DNA from: Pelomonas dachongensis
Lineage (GTDB): Bacteria; Pseudomonadota; Gammaproteobacteria; Burkholderiales; Burkholderiaceae_C
DNA length: 64,000 nt
Direction: 5' to 3'
Assembly (NCBI RefSeq): GCF_043555865.1
Contig: NZ_JBIGHY010000001.1
Location: 744,001 to 808,000 of the forward strand
A program made the translations under genes and the position numbers. Each line of letters begins with the position of its first letter. Positions within the stretch are counted from its first letter, which is position 1. The notes under the pieces were generated by a model. The model did not search any database, had not been told where the DNA came from, and saw nothing but the letters and a program-made list of their open reading frames with translations. Below are positions 48,301 through 58,104 of this stretch, one piece after another.

Positions 48301-49577
48301 AGATCGTCATCTCCGACCCGCATGGTCGCGAGCGTGAGCGTCACAAGGTGCCTTACGGCGCGATCCTGAACATCAAGGCCAGCCAGGTCATCAAGGCCGG
48401 CCTGGTGCTCGCGAACTGGGACCCGCTGACCCGCCCGATCATCACGGAGTTCGCCGGCCAGGCGAAGTTCGAGAACGTCGAGGAAGGCGTGACCGTCGCC
48501 AAGCAGGTGGACGAAGTGACCGGCCTGTCGACGCTGGTGGTCATCGACCCGAAGCGCCGCGGTGCCGCGAAGATCATCCGCCCGCAGGTCAAGCTGCTGG
48601 ATGCTCAAGGCCACGAGGTCAAGATCCCCGGTACCGACCACTCGGTGGCCATCGGCTTCCAGGTCGGCTCGCTGATCCAGATCCGCGACGGCCAGGAACT
48701 GCTGCCCGGTGAAGTGCTCGCCCGTATCCCGGTCGAAGGCCAGAAGACCCGTGACATTACCGGCGGTCTGCCGCGTGTGGCGGAACTCTTCGAAGCCCGC
48801 TCGCCCAAGGACGTCGGCGTGCTGGCCGAGCAGACCGGCACCGTGTCGTTCGGCAAGGAGACCAAGGGCAAGATCCGCCTGCAGATCACCGACCCGGACG
48901 GCAAGGCGCACGAGGAACTGGTGCCCAAGGAAAAGAACATCCTGGTGCACGAAGGCCAGGTGGTCAACCGCGGCGAGCTGATCGTCGACGGCGCGGCGGA
49001 CCCGCAGGACATCCTGCGCCTGCTGGGCATCGAGGAGCTGGCGCGCTACATCGTCGACGAAGTCCAGGACGTGTACCGTCTGCAGGGTGTGAAGATCAAC
49101 GACAAGCACATCGAGGTGATCGTTCGCCAGATGCTGCGTCGCGTGGTCATCACCAACCCGGGCGACACGCATTACATCCTGAACGAGCAGGTCGAGCGTT
49201 CCGAGCTGCTGGATACCAACGACCGCATGCGCAAGGAGGGCAAGACGACGGCCACCCATGCAGACCTGCTGCTCGGTATCACGAAGGCCTCGCTGTCGAC
49301 AGACTCCTTCATCTCCGCCGCTTCCTTCCAGGAAACGACCCGCGTGCTCACCGAGGCTGCCATCATGGGTAAGCGCGACGAGCTGCGTGGCCTGAAGGAA
49401 AACGTCATCGTCGGCCGCCTGATCCCCGCTGGCACCGGCATGGCCTTCCACGAGGCGCGCCGTGCCAAGGAAGCAATGGACGACGCCGAGCGCCGCGCCA
49501 TCGCGCTGCAGGAAGCTGAAGAGCTGGCGGCGGCACAGATGGCCGACGTCGACGCCGGAGCGGGCAGCGCCGAGTAA
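45360..49577 (+). CDS. rpoC: DNA-directed RNA polymerase subunit beta'
   Basis: 1405 aa. Carries the active-site Mg motif NADFDGD (Asp458, Asp460, Asp462), the N-terminal zinc site [20 protein letters not shown] near residue 70, and the second zinc site starting [15 protein letters not shown] near 887. Separated from rpoB by 11 bases with aaggag. Full length; ends at the terminator at 49598. Confidence 0.99.
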   Translation: [1405 protein letters not shown]

Positions 49578-49597
49578 TCAGCGCTACTTGTCCGACG

Positions 49598-49629
49598 AAA
49601 GCCGCCCGGGTTCGCCTGGGCGGCTTTTT
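49598..49629 (+). terminator. Rho-independent terminator of the rpoBC operon
   Basis: AAAGCCGCCC (49598-49607) pairs perfectly with GGGCGGCTTT (49618-49627) around a 10-base loop, followed by a T tract. It also lies just behind the stop of the converging PIN gene. Confidence 0.9.
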
Positions 49630-49633
49630 AATT

Positions 49634-50098
49634 TCAGAGCTCCGGCGACCAAACCTCCGGCTTGACGATCAGCAGCCCGCGCGGCTTCGCCCGCTTTGCC
49701 AGCGCCAGCAAGGCTTTGTCGCGCGACACCAGCCAACGGGCACCGGCGGCCAGCGCCAGGTCGATGAACTTCTGGTCGTCGGGGTCTCGGCAGACCAGCC
49801 GGCCGGCGAGCGGTTGTGGCGGGGCGATATCGACGGGTTGGGCGTGGGCGTCGAACTGCGCCTCGATGAGCGCGAGGTCGGGGGCGTAGCGGGCCGCCAC
49901 GCCGCGGCCCAGCACGTGGCGGATCTCGTCGCGCATGGCCGCTGCGACCAGCCAGCGAAGTCCACCCGAAGTCAGTGCCGCCGCCAGCGATTGCGCCCGC
50001 GGGTCGCTGAACACCAGCCAGTCCATGACGACCTGGGTGTCGACGACGATGGCCGGTCGAGTGTCGGGAGATTCCGTAGGTGCGGCGGGGAAGGGCAT
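49634..50098 (-). CDS. PIN-domain protein, putative VapC-like ribonuclease
   Basis: A 154-aa protein of the PIN fold. Acidic residues of the metal site are visible: Asp20 (AIVVDTQVVMDWLVF), Asp105/Asp107/Asp108 (CRDPDDQKFIDLALAAGARWLVS) and Asp127 (SRDKALL). It fits the PIN family annotated as putative toxin components, which would cleave RNA. No antitoxin gene lies beside it: rpoC and rpsL flank it. It may thus be an orphan RNase with a housekeeping role, or a toxin whose partner is elsewhere. It is transcribed against the flanking operons. Confidence 0.82.
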   Translation of the reverse strand: MPFPAAPTESPDTRPAIVVDTQVVMDWLVFSDPRAQSLAAALTSGGLRWLVAAAMRDEIRHVLGRGVAARYAPDLALIEAQFDAHAQPVDIAPPQPLAGRLVCRDPDDQKFIDLALAAGARWLVSRDKALLALAKRAKPRGLLIVKPEVWSPEL

Positions 50099-50120
50099 CC
50101 GAGCAGCTTAACCGCCGCCC

Positions 50121-50149
50121 TTGTGCCGAAAACCCGGGCGGTCTACAAT
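50121..50149 (+). promoter_or_regulatory. Promoter of the str operon (rpsL)
   Basis: TTGTGC (50121-50126), a 17-base spacer and TACAAT (50144-50149). Transcription would begin about 78 bases before rpsL. Confidence 0.75.
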
Positions 50150-50233
50150 AGCCGGCTCTCCGCATTTTGGGTGCTGCATTCGTGCGCGCTCGAAAAATGG
50201 AGATCACTGACTTCAAACGGGAACAAGTCGTTT

Positions 50234-50608
50234 ATGCCAACCATCAATCAACTCGTGCGCCAAGGCCGTGAAGCCGAAGTCACGAAGTCCAAGTCGCCTG
50301 CGATGCAGAACTGCCCGCAGCGCCGCGGTGTCTGCACCCGCGTCTACACCACCACGCCGAAGAAGCCGAACTCGGCTTTGCGTAAGGTCGCCAAGGTGCG
50401 CCTGACCAACGGCTTCGAGGTCATCTCCTACATCGGCGGCGAAGGCCACAACCTGCAAGAACACAGCGTCGTGCTGGTTCGCGGCGGCCGTGTGAAGGAC
50501 TTGCCTGGCGTTCGCTACCACATCGTGCGTGGTTCGCTCGACCTGCAAGGCGTCAAGGATCGCAAGCAGTCGCGGTCCAAGTACGGCGCGAAGCGTCCGA
50601 AGAAGTAA
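50234..50608 (+). CDS. rpsL: 30S ribosomal protein S12
   Basis: 124 aa. Decoding-centre protein. Lys43 (TTPKKPNSALRK) and Lys88 (RVKDLPGVRYH) are both present, the streptomycin-sensitive form. First gene of the str operon; the ATG at 50234 gives the standard MPTINQLVRQGR start. Confidence 0.99.
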   Translation: MPTINQLVRQGREAEVTKSKSPAMQNCPQRRGVCTRVYTTTPKKPNSALRKVAKVRLTNGFEVISYIGGEGHNLQEHSVVLVRGGRVKDLPGVRYHIVRGSLDLQGVKDRKQSRSKYGAKRPKK

Positions 50609-50764
50609 ATCGTTTGTTCGGTTCAGTCGCCACTGACTGATCCAACGTTGTTGCGGTTCCCGAAATTTCTCGGTGGCCGAGTAAGTGGATGACCCCAGAT
50701 GTCGGTGGTTGTCCAGCGGAGTGAGGCGATCAGCCCCTCCAACTGAAGCAAAAGGAAGAGTGCC

Positions 50765-51235
50765 ATGCCACGTCGTCGCGAAGTACCCAAGCGCGAGATT
50801 CTCCCGGACCCCAAGTTCGGTTCCGTCGATCTGTCCAAGTTCATGAACGTCATCATGGAATCGGGCAAGAAGGCCGTCGCTGAGCGCATCATTTACGGCG
50901 CTCTGGACCAAGTCGAAAAGAAGATCGGCAAGGACCCGCTGGAAGTGTTCATGGTCGCCCTGAACAACGTGAAGCCCATGGTTGAAGTGAAGTCCCGCCG
51001 TGTCGGCGGTGCGAACTACCAAGTTCCCGTGGAAGTTCGCCCCGTCCGCCGGATGGCCCTCGCCATGCGCTGGTTGAAGGAATCCGCTCGCAAGCGCGGT
51101 GAGAAGTCGATGGCCCAGCGTCTGGCCAACGAGCTGCTGGAGGCCGCTGAAGGCCGTGGCGGCGCGATGAAGAAGCGCGACGAAGTCCACCGCATGGCAG
51201 AAGCCAACAAGGCCTTCTCGCACTTCCGCTTCTAA
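50765..51235 (+). CDS. rpsG: 30S ribosomal protein S7
   Basis: 156 aa. Primary 16S rRNA binder of the 30S head (MPRRREVPKREILPDPKFGSVDLSKFMNVIM). In E. coli S7 represses translation of the str messenger; the 156-base rpsL-rpsG gap here could hold such a site, but I see no defining fold. Ribosome binding site aaaggaag. Confidence 0.99.
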   Translation: MPRRREVPKREILPDPKFGSVDLSKFMNVIMESGKKAVAERIIYGALDQVEKKIGKDPLEVFMVALNNVKPMVEVKSRRVGGANYQVPVEVRPVRRMALAMRWLKESARKRGEKSMAQRLANELLEAAEGRGGAMKKRDEVHRMAEANKAFSHFRF

Positions 51236-51303
51236 ACCACTGTCTTTCGGCCGCCTCGGGTTTCTACCAACCCGCTGGCGGCTCCTGTCTTCTGGAGCAA
51301 ACC

Positions 51304-53409
51304 ATGGCCCGCAAAACCCCCATCGAGCGCTACCGCAACATCGGTATCTCCGCGCACATCGATGCTGGCAAGACCACCACGACCGAGCGCATCCTCTACT
51401 ACACCGGTGTGAACCACAAGATCGGTGAAGTGCACGATGGCGCCGCCACGATGGACTGGATGGAGCAGGAGCAAGAGCGCGGCATCACGATCACGTCGGC
51501 CGCGACGACCTGCTTCTGGAAGGGCATGGACCTCGCCCGCCCCGAACACCGCATCAACATCATCGACACGCCCGGACACGTCGACTTCACGATTGAAGTC
51601 GAGCGTTCGATGCGCGTGCTGGACGGCGCCTGCATGGTCTATTGCGCCGTCGGTGGCGTGCAGCCCCAGTCGGAAACCGTCTGGCGCCAGGCCAACAAGT
51701 ACAAGGTGCCCCGCCTCGCGTTCGTCAACAAGATGGACCGCACCGGCGCGAACTTCTTCAAGGTCTACGACCAGATGAAGCTGCGACTGAAGGCCAACCC
51801 CGTGCCCGTCGTCATCCCCATCGGCGCTGAAGAAAACTTCACCGGCGTGATCGACCTCATCAAGATGAAGGCGATCATTTGGGACGAAGCCTCGCAAGGC
51901 ATGAAGTTCGCCTACGAAGACATCCCGGCCGACCTGCAGGCCGACGCTGTCAAGTGGCGCGAGAACCTGATCGAAGCCGCCGCCGAGTCCAGCGAAGAGC
52001 TGATGAACAAGTACCTGGAGTCGGGTGACTTGGACGAAGCGGAAATCATCCAGGCCATCCGCACCCGCACCATCGCCGCTGAAATCCAGCCGATGTTCTG
52101 CGGCACCGCCTTCAAGAACAAGGGCGTGCAACGCATGCTCGACGGCGTGATCGACTTCATGCCGTCGCCCATCGACGTGCCGCCCGTGCCGGGCACTGAC
52201 GAAGACGACCAGCCCGTCGTCCGCAAGGCCGACGACAACGAGAAGTTCGCCGCGCTGGCCTTCAAGCTGATGACCGACCCCTACGTCGGTCAGCTGACCT
52301 TCGTGCGCGTCTACTCCGGCGTGCTGCAGTCGGGCGCCAGCGTCTACAACCCGATCCGCGGAAAGAAAGAGCGCATCGGCCGGATCCTGCAGATGCACGC
52401 CAACCAGCGTGAAGAAATCTCGGAAATTCTGGCCGGCGACATCGCCGCCTGCGTGGGCCTGAAGGACGTCACCACGGGCGAAACCCTGTGCGATCCCGAA
52501 GCCATCATCACGCTGGAGAAGATGGTCTTCCCCGAGCCCGTGATCTCGCAGGCCGTCGAGCCCAAGACCAAGGCCGACCAGGAAAAGATGGGCATCGCCC
52601 TGGGCCGTCTGGCCAAGGAAGACCCGTCCTTCCGCCTGCGCACCGATGAAGAATCGGGCCAGACCATCATTTCCGGCATGGGCGAGCTGCACCTGGAAAT
52701 CATCGTTGACCGCATGAAGCGCGAGTTCGGCGTGGAAGCCAACGTCGGCAAGCCGCAAGTGGCCTACCGCGAAACCATCCGCAAGACCGCCACCGACGTT
52801 GAAGGCAAGTTCGTTCGCCAGTCGGGCGGCAAGGGCCAGTACGGCCACGTGGTGCTGACGGTCGAGCCGCAAGAGCCGGGCAAGGGCTTCGAATTCGTTG
52901 ACGCCATCAAGGGTGGCGTGGTTCCTCGCGAGTACATTCCCGCGGTCGAGAAGGGCGTCATCGACACCCTGCCGAACGGCGTGCTGGCCGGCTTCCCGGT
53001 CGTGGACGTCAAGGTCACGCTGACCTTCGGTTCGTACCACGATGTGGACTCGAACGAAAACGCCTTCAAGATGGCCGCTTCGATGGGCTTCAAGGAAGCC
53101 TGCCGCCGCGCCAGCCCCGTCATCCTCGAGCCGATGATGGCCGTGGAAGTCGAGACGCCTGAAGACTACGCCGGCAACGTGATGGGCGACCTGTCCAGCC
53201 GTCGCGGCATGGTGCAGGGCATGGACGACATGGTCGGTGGCGGCAAGGCCATCAAGGCTGAGGTGCCGCTGTCGGAAATGTTCGGCTACTCGACGACCCT
53301 GCGTTCGATGTCGCAAGGCCGTGCCACGTACACGATGGAGTTCAAGCACTACAGCGAAGCTCCGAAGAACGTGGCCGACGCCATCATCACGGCGCGCGGC
53401 AAGGGCTGA
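51304..53409 (+). CDS. fusA: Elongation factor G
   Basis: 701 aa. Translocation GTPase with P-loop AHIDAGKTTTTERILYYTGV (about residues 17-36), switch II DTPGHVDFTIEVERS, NKMDRTGANF, and domains II-V to the end. Third gene of the str operon. Behind it, 53433-53480 can fold into a stem (CACAGCG/CGCTGTG with inner CCCG/CGGG) before tuf. Confidence 0.99.
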   Translation: MARKTPIERYRNIGISAHIDAGKTTTTERILYYTGVNHKIGEVHDGAATMDWMEQEQERGITITSAATTCFWKGMDLARPEHRINIIDTPGHVDFTIEVERSMRVLDGACMVYCAVGGVQPQSETVWRQANKYKVPRLAFVNKMDRTGANFFKVYDQMKLRLKANPVPVVIPIGAEENFTGVIDLIKMKAIIWDEASQGMKFAYEDIPADLQADAVKWRENLIEAAAESSEELMNKYLESGDLDEAEIIQAIRTRTIAAEIQPMFCGTAFKNKGVQRMLDGVIDFMPSPIDVPPVPGTDEDDQPVVRKADDNEKFAALAFKLMTDPYVGQLTFVRVYSGVLQSGASVYNPIRGKKERIGRILQMHANQREEISEILAGDIAACVGLKDVTTGETLCDPEAIITLEKMVFPEPVISQAVEPKTKADQEKMGIALGRLAKEDPSFRLRTDEESGQTIISGMGELHLEIIVDRMKREFGVEANVGKPQVAYRETIRKTATDVEGKFVRQSGGKGQYGHVVLTVEPQEPGKGFEFVDAIKGGVVPREYIPAVEKGVIDTLPNGVLAGFPVVDVKVTLTFGSYHDVDSNENAFKMAASMGFKEACRRASPVILEPMMAVEVETPEDYAGNVMGDLSSRRGMVQGMDDMVGGGKAIKAEVPLSEMFGYSTTLRSMSQGRATYTMEFKHYSEAPKNVADAIITARGKG

Positions 53410-53528
53410 TCCGCCTCTAAAGATCGTCTTCACAGCGGCCCGCCCGCTTCGCCAGTCGGCGGGAATCACGGGCGCTGTGGAAACGCTAAACCAACAGACT
53501 GGCGAAATGCTCTTTTCTGGAGATTGAA

Positions 53529-54719
<1,191 letters not shown>

Positions 54720-54783
54720 TCACTGCGTGACCGCGCATCGGGCGCTTGCCGCCCGATGCGCACCCGCTCTTTAAGGAACAGTC

Positions 54784-55095
54784 ATGCAAAAGCAAAAGAT
54801 CCGCATCCGTCTGAAGGCGTTTGACTACAAGCTGATCGACCAGTCGGCTCTAGAAATCGTCGAGACCGCCAAGCGCACCGGCGCCATCGTCAAGGGTCCC
54901 GTGCCCCTGCCCACGCGTATGGAGCGTTTCGACATCCTGCGTTCGCCGCACGTCAACAAGACCAGCCGCGACCAGTTCGAAATCCGCACCCACCAGCGCC
55001 TGATGGACATCGTTGACCCGACCGACAAGACGGTTGACGCGCTGATGAAGCTCGACCTGCCCGCCGGCGTCGACGTCGAAATCAAGCTGCAGTAA
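54784..55095 (+). CDS. rpsJ: 30S ribosomal protein S10
   Basis: 103 aa (MQKQKIRIRLKAFDYKLIDQSALEIVETAKRTGA). Ribosomal protein that also forms the NusB-S10 antitermination complex. It follows tuf rather than leading straight into rplC, because a terminator and a new promoter come next. Confidence 0.99.
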   Translation: MQKQKIRIRLKAFDYKLIDQSALEIVETAKRTGAIVKGPVPLPTRMERFDILRSPHVNKTSRDQFEIRTHQRLMDIVDPTDKTVDALMKLDLPAGVDVEIKLQ

Positions 55096-55121
55096 TTCCG
55101 AGGCCTGCTGGCTTCTGAATC

Positions 55122-55165
55122 GCAAGGCCCCGCGCCTGTCTCGACAGGCCGGGGCCTTGCCTTTT
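55122..55165 (+). terminator. Strong hairpin terminator after rpsJ
   Basis: GCAAGGCCCCG pairs with CGGGGCCTTGC, with an inner CCTGTC-TCGA-CAGG stem, followed by CTTTTG. The T run is short, but the stem is very stable. Confidence 0.7.
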
Positions 55166-55187
55166 GCGCGGATGCGGCGTCCGGTAC

Positions 55188-55217
55188 TTGCATCCAGACT
55201 ATCCCGCAGGCTATACT
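55188..55217 (+). promoter_or_regulatory. Promoter of the rplC operon
   Basis: TTGCAT (55188-55193), an 18-base spacer and TATACT (55212-55217), leaving a leader of about 150 bases before rplC. In E. coli, L4 controls the S10 operon through its leader, and this leader is a place to look for an equivalent. Confidence 0.7.
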
Positions 55218-55376
55218 CACCAGCTTTTCCGGGTTGGCCTGTGCCTGCTCGGATATTCGCGCAGCGTTTCGCAAGGTTCTTCCAAGTGAGTCGCTGCACA
55301 GGTCAGCCCGGCCAATCGATGTCGGGTGTTCGCAATAGCTTCTGAGGCTGTCAAGCCGATGGGGCTGGAGAAAAAC

Positions 55377-56048
55377 ATGAGTCTGAGCAACCGTCTCGGT
55401 TTGCTGGGCCGCAAGGTGGGCATGATGCGCATCTTCACGGACGATGGCGATGCTATCCCTGTGACGGTGCTGGACGTGTCCAACAACCGCGTGACCCAGG
55501 TCAAGACCCAAGAGACCGACGGCTACAGCGCCATCCAGGTGGCGTTCGGTACGCGCAAAGCATCGCGCGTCACCAAGCCTGAAGCCGGCCACCTTGCCAA
55601 GGCAGGTGTCGAAGCCGGTGAAATCCTCAAGGAATTCCGCGTCGAAGCCGACGTCGCCTCCCAGTACCAAGCTGGCGCGACCGTTCCGGTGACGCTGTTC
55701 GCGACCGGCCAACTGGTCGACGTGCAAGGCACGTCCATCGGTAAGGGCTTCGCGGGCACCATCAAGCGCCACAACTTCAGCTCGCAGCGCGCGTCGCACG
55801 GTAACAGCCGTTCGCACAACGTGCCGGGCTCGATCTCGATGGCGCAAGACCCGGGCCGTGTGTTTCCGGGTAAGAAGATGACCGGCCACATGGGCGACGA
55901 AACCGTCACCACCCAGAACCTGGACATCGTGCGCGTTGACGAGGCTCGTCAACTGCTGCTGGTCCGCGGTGCGGTCCCGGGTTCCAAGAACGGCCACGTC
56001 GTCGTTCGCCCGGCCGTCAAGGTCAAAGTCAAGAAGGGAGCCAACTGA
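55377..56048 (+). CDS. rplC: 50S ribosomal protein L3
   Basis: 223 aa from the ATG at 55377 (MSLSNRLGLLGRKVGMMRIF, ggag upstream). Early-assembly protein near the peptidyl-transferase centre; the loop region SQRASHGNSRSHNVPGSISM is present. Stop overlaps the next start (TGATG). Confidence 0.98.
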   Translation: MSLSNRLGLLGRKVGMMRIFTDDGDAIPVTVLDVSNNRVTQVKTQETDGYSAIQVAFGTRKASRVTKPEAGHLAKAGVEAGEILKEFRVEADVASQYQAGATVPVTLFATGQLVDVQGTSIGKGFAGTIKRHNFSSQRASHGNSRSHNVPGSISMAQDPGRVFPGKKMTGHMGDETVTTQNLDIVRVDEARQLLLVRGAVPGSKNGHVVVRPAVKVKVKKGAN

Positions 56049-56668
56049 TGCAGCTCGAGCTCCTGAACGAGCAGGGTCAGGCCACCGCCAAGGTGGACGC
56101 GCCTGACACCATCTTCGCTCGCGACTACAACGAAGCCCTGGTGCACCAGGTGGTCGTGGCCTTCCAGGCCAACGCCCGCCAGGGCACCCGCGCCCAGAAG
56201 GACCGTGAACAGGTCCATCACTCGACCAAGAAGCCTTTCCGCCAGAAGGGCACCGGCCGCGCTCGCGCCGGTATGACCTCGTCGCCGCTGTGGCGCGGGG
56301 GCGGTCGCATCTTCCCGAACATGCCTGACGAGAATTTCTCGCACAAGCTGAATAAGAAGATGTACCGCGCCGGCATGGCTGCGATCCTGTCGCAGCTGGC
56401 CCGTGAAGGCCGCCTGGCCGTGGTGGATTCGATCTCGATCGAAGCCCCCAAGACCAAGCTGCTGGCCGCCAAGTTCAAGGCCATGGGCTTGGACTCGGTG
56501 CTGGTCATCTCCGATGTCGTGGATGACAACCTGGCACTGGCTTCGCGCAACCTGGCCAACGTGCTGGTTGTCGAGCCGCGCTACGCCGACCCCCTGTCGC
56601 TGGTCTTCTACAAGAAGGTGCTGGTGACCAAGGCTGCGGTCGAGCAACTCAAGGAGATGCTGGCATGA
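56048..56668 (+). CDS. rplD: 50S ribosomal protein L4
   Basis: 206 aa. Exit-tunnel protein; the extended loop (KKPFRQKGTGRARAGMTSSPLWRGGG) is intact. Coupled by overlap to rplC and rplW. In E. coli it is the autoregulator of the S10 operon. Confidence 0.98.
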   Translation: MQLELLNEQGQATAKVDAPDTIFARDYNEALVHQVVVAFQANARQGTRAQKDREQVHHSTKKPFRQKGTGRARAGMTSSPLWRGGGRIFPNMPDENFSHKLNKKMYRAGMAAILSQLAREGRLAVVDSISIEAPKTKLLAAKFKAMGLDSVLVISDVVDDNLALASRNLANVLVVEPRYADPLSLVFYKKVLVTKAAVEQLKEMLA

Positions 56669-56979
56669 GCGCCCCCAAGTATTCCGAAGGCCGTCTGGCC
56701 TCCGTGCTGCTCGCGCCCATCGTGTCCGAGAAGGCCACGCAAGTTGCCGAGAAGCACAACCAGGTCCTGTTCAAAGTCCTGCGCGACGCCACCAAGCCCG
56801 AAATCAAGGCCGCTGTTGAACTGATGTTCAAGGTCGAGGTCGAGTCGGTCAACGTCGTCCAGGTCAAGGGCAAGACGAAGCGCTTTGGTGGCCGTGCCGG
56901 CCGCCGTGACCACGTCAAGAAGGCCTACGTGGCCCTCAAGGCTGGTCAAGAGCTCAATTTCTCCGGGGAGGCCGCGTAA
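56665..56979 (+). CDS. rplW: 50S ribosomal protein L23
   Basis: 104 aa. Docking site at the tunnel exit for trigger factor and SRP. Basic loop QVKGKTKRFGGRAGRRDHVKKAYV. ATGA overlap with rplD and directly abuts rplB. Confidence 0.98.
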   Translation: MSAPKYSEGRLASVLLAPIVSEKATQVAEKHNQVLFKVLRDATKPEIKAAVELMFKVEVESVNVVQVKGKTKRFGGRAGRRDHVKKAYVALKAGQELNFSGEAA

Positions 56980-57804
56980 ATGGCCATCGTCAAAGTCAAG
57001 CCGACTTCGCCCGGCCGCCGTGGCGTCGTCAAGATCGTCCACAAGCACCTGCACAAGGGCGCGCCCCATGCAGCGCTGCTTGAGCCGCAGATCCAGAACT
57101 CCGGCCGCAACAACAACGGTCACATCACGATTCGCCACAAGGGCGGTGGTCACAAGCACCATTACCGCGTGGTCGACTTCAAGCGCAACAAGGACGGCAT
57201 TCCGGCCAAGGTCGAGACCATCGAGTACGACCCGAACCGCACCGCCCACATCGCGCTGGTGTGCTATGCCGACGGCGAGCGCCGCTACGTGATCGCCCCG
57301 CGCGGTCTCGAAGTGGGTGCAACCATCCTGAGCGGCGCGGAAGCGCCGATCAAGGCGGGCAACACCCTGCCGATCCGCAACATCCCCGTGGGTTCGACCA
57401 TCCACTGCATCGAGCTGCTGCCTGGCAAGGGCGCCCAGATGATCCGTTCGGCCGGCACCTCTGCTGTCCTGATGGCTCGTGAAGGCGTCTACGCCCAGAT
57501 CCGTCTGCGCTCCGGCGAAGTTCGCCGCGTGCACATCGACTGCCGCGCCACCATCGGTGAAGTGAGCAACGAAGAGCACAGCCTGCGCCAGTATGGCAAG
57601 GCCGGCGCGATCCGCTGGAAGGGTATCCGTCCGACCGTTCGCGGTGTGGCGATGAACCCGGTGGATCACCCGCACGGTGGTGGCGAAGGCCGCACTGGCG
57701 AGGGCCAGGTCCCTGTGTCGCCGTGGAACACCCTGACGAAGGGCTACCGCACTCGCAACAACAAGCGCACGCAGACGTTCATCGTTTCGCGTCGCAAGAA
57801 GTAA
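56980..57804 (+). CDS. rplB: 50S ribosomal protein L2
   Basis: 274 aa. Needed for subunit joining and peptidyl transfer. C-terminal signature MNPVDHPHGGGEGRTGEG with the conserved His. Starts on the base after the rplW stop. Confidence 0.99.
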   Translation: MAIVKVKPTSPGRRGVVKIVHKHLHKGAPHAALLEPQIQNSGRNNNGHITIRHKGGGHKHHYRVVDFKRNKDGIPAKVETIEYDPNRTAHIALVCYADGERRYVIAPRGLEVGATILSGAEAPIKAGNTLPIRNIPVGSTIHCIELLPGKGAQMIRSAGTSAVLMAREGVYAQIRLRSGEVRRVHIDCRATIGEVSNEEHSLRQYGKAGAIRWKGIRPTVRGVAMNPVDHPHGGGEGRTGEGQVPVSPWNTLTKGYRTRNNKRTQTFIVSRRKK

Positions 57805-57814
57805 GGGCTAGGCC

Positions 57815-58093
57815 ATGACTCGCTCGCTGAAGAAGGGCCCCTTCGTTGACCATCACCTCCAGGCGAAGGTCGACAAGGCGGTTGCCATCAAAGACAAGAA
57901 GCCTATCAAGACCTGGTCGCGCCGCTCGACGATCCTGCCCGAGTTCATCGGTCTGACGATCGCCGTGCACAACGGCAAGCAGCACGTGCCGGTCTATGTG
58001 TCTGACCAGATGGTCGGCCACAAGCTGGGTGAATTCGCACTGACCCGCACCTTCAAGGGCCACCCGGCCGACAAGAAGGCCGGGAAGAAGTAA
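57815..58093 (+). CDS. rpsS: 30S ribosomal protein S19
   Basis: 92 aa (MTRSLKKGPFVDHHLQAKVDKA). Head protein of the 30S subunit that partners S13. Ten bases behind rplB. Confidence 0.99.
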   Translation: MTRSLKKGPFVDHHLQAKVDKAVAIKDKKPIKTWSRRSTILPEFIGLTIAVHNGKQHVPVYVSDQMVGHKLGEFALTRTFKGHPADKKAGKK

Positions 58094-58104
58094 GGATGGC
58101 AACG

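Noticed and set aside
46266..49451. Very long open frame antisense to rpoC (about 1061 codons) and a similar one antisense to rpoB (43180-45258)
   Set aside because: They mirror the sense genes in GC-rich codon usage, have His/Arg/Gln/Leu-heavy composition, no ribosome binding site and no recognisable domain.
49634..50098. Complete toxin-antitoxin module at the PIN gene
   Set aside because: No antitoxin-like ORF on either side; the flanks are the rpoC terminator and the rpsL promoter.
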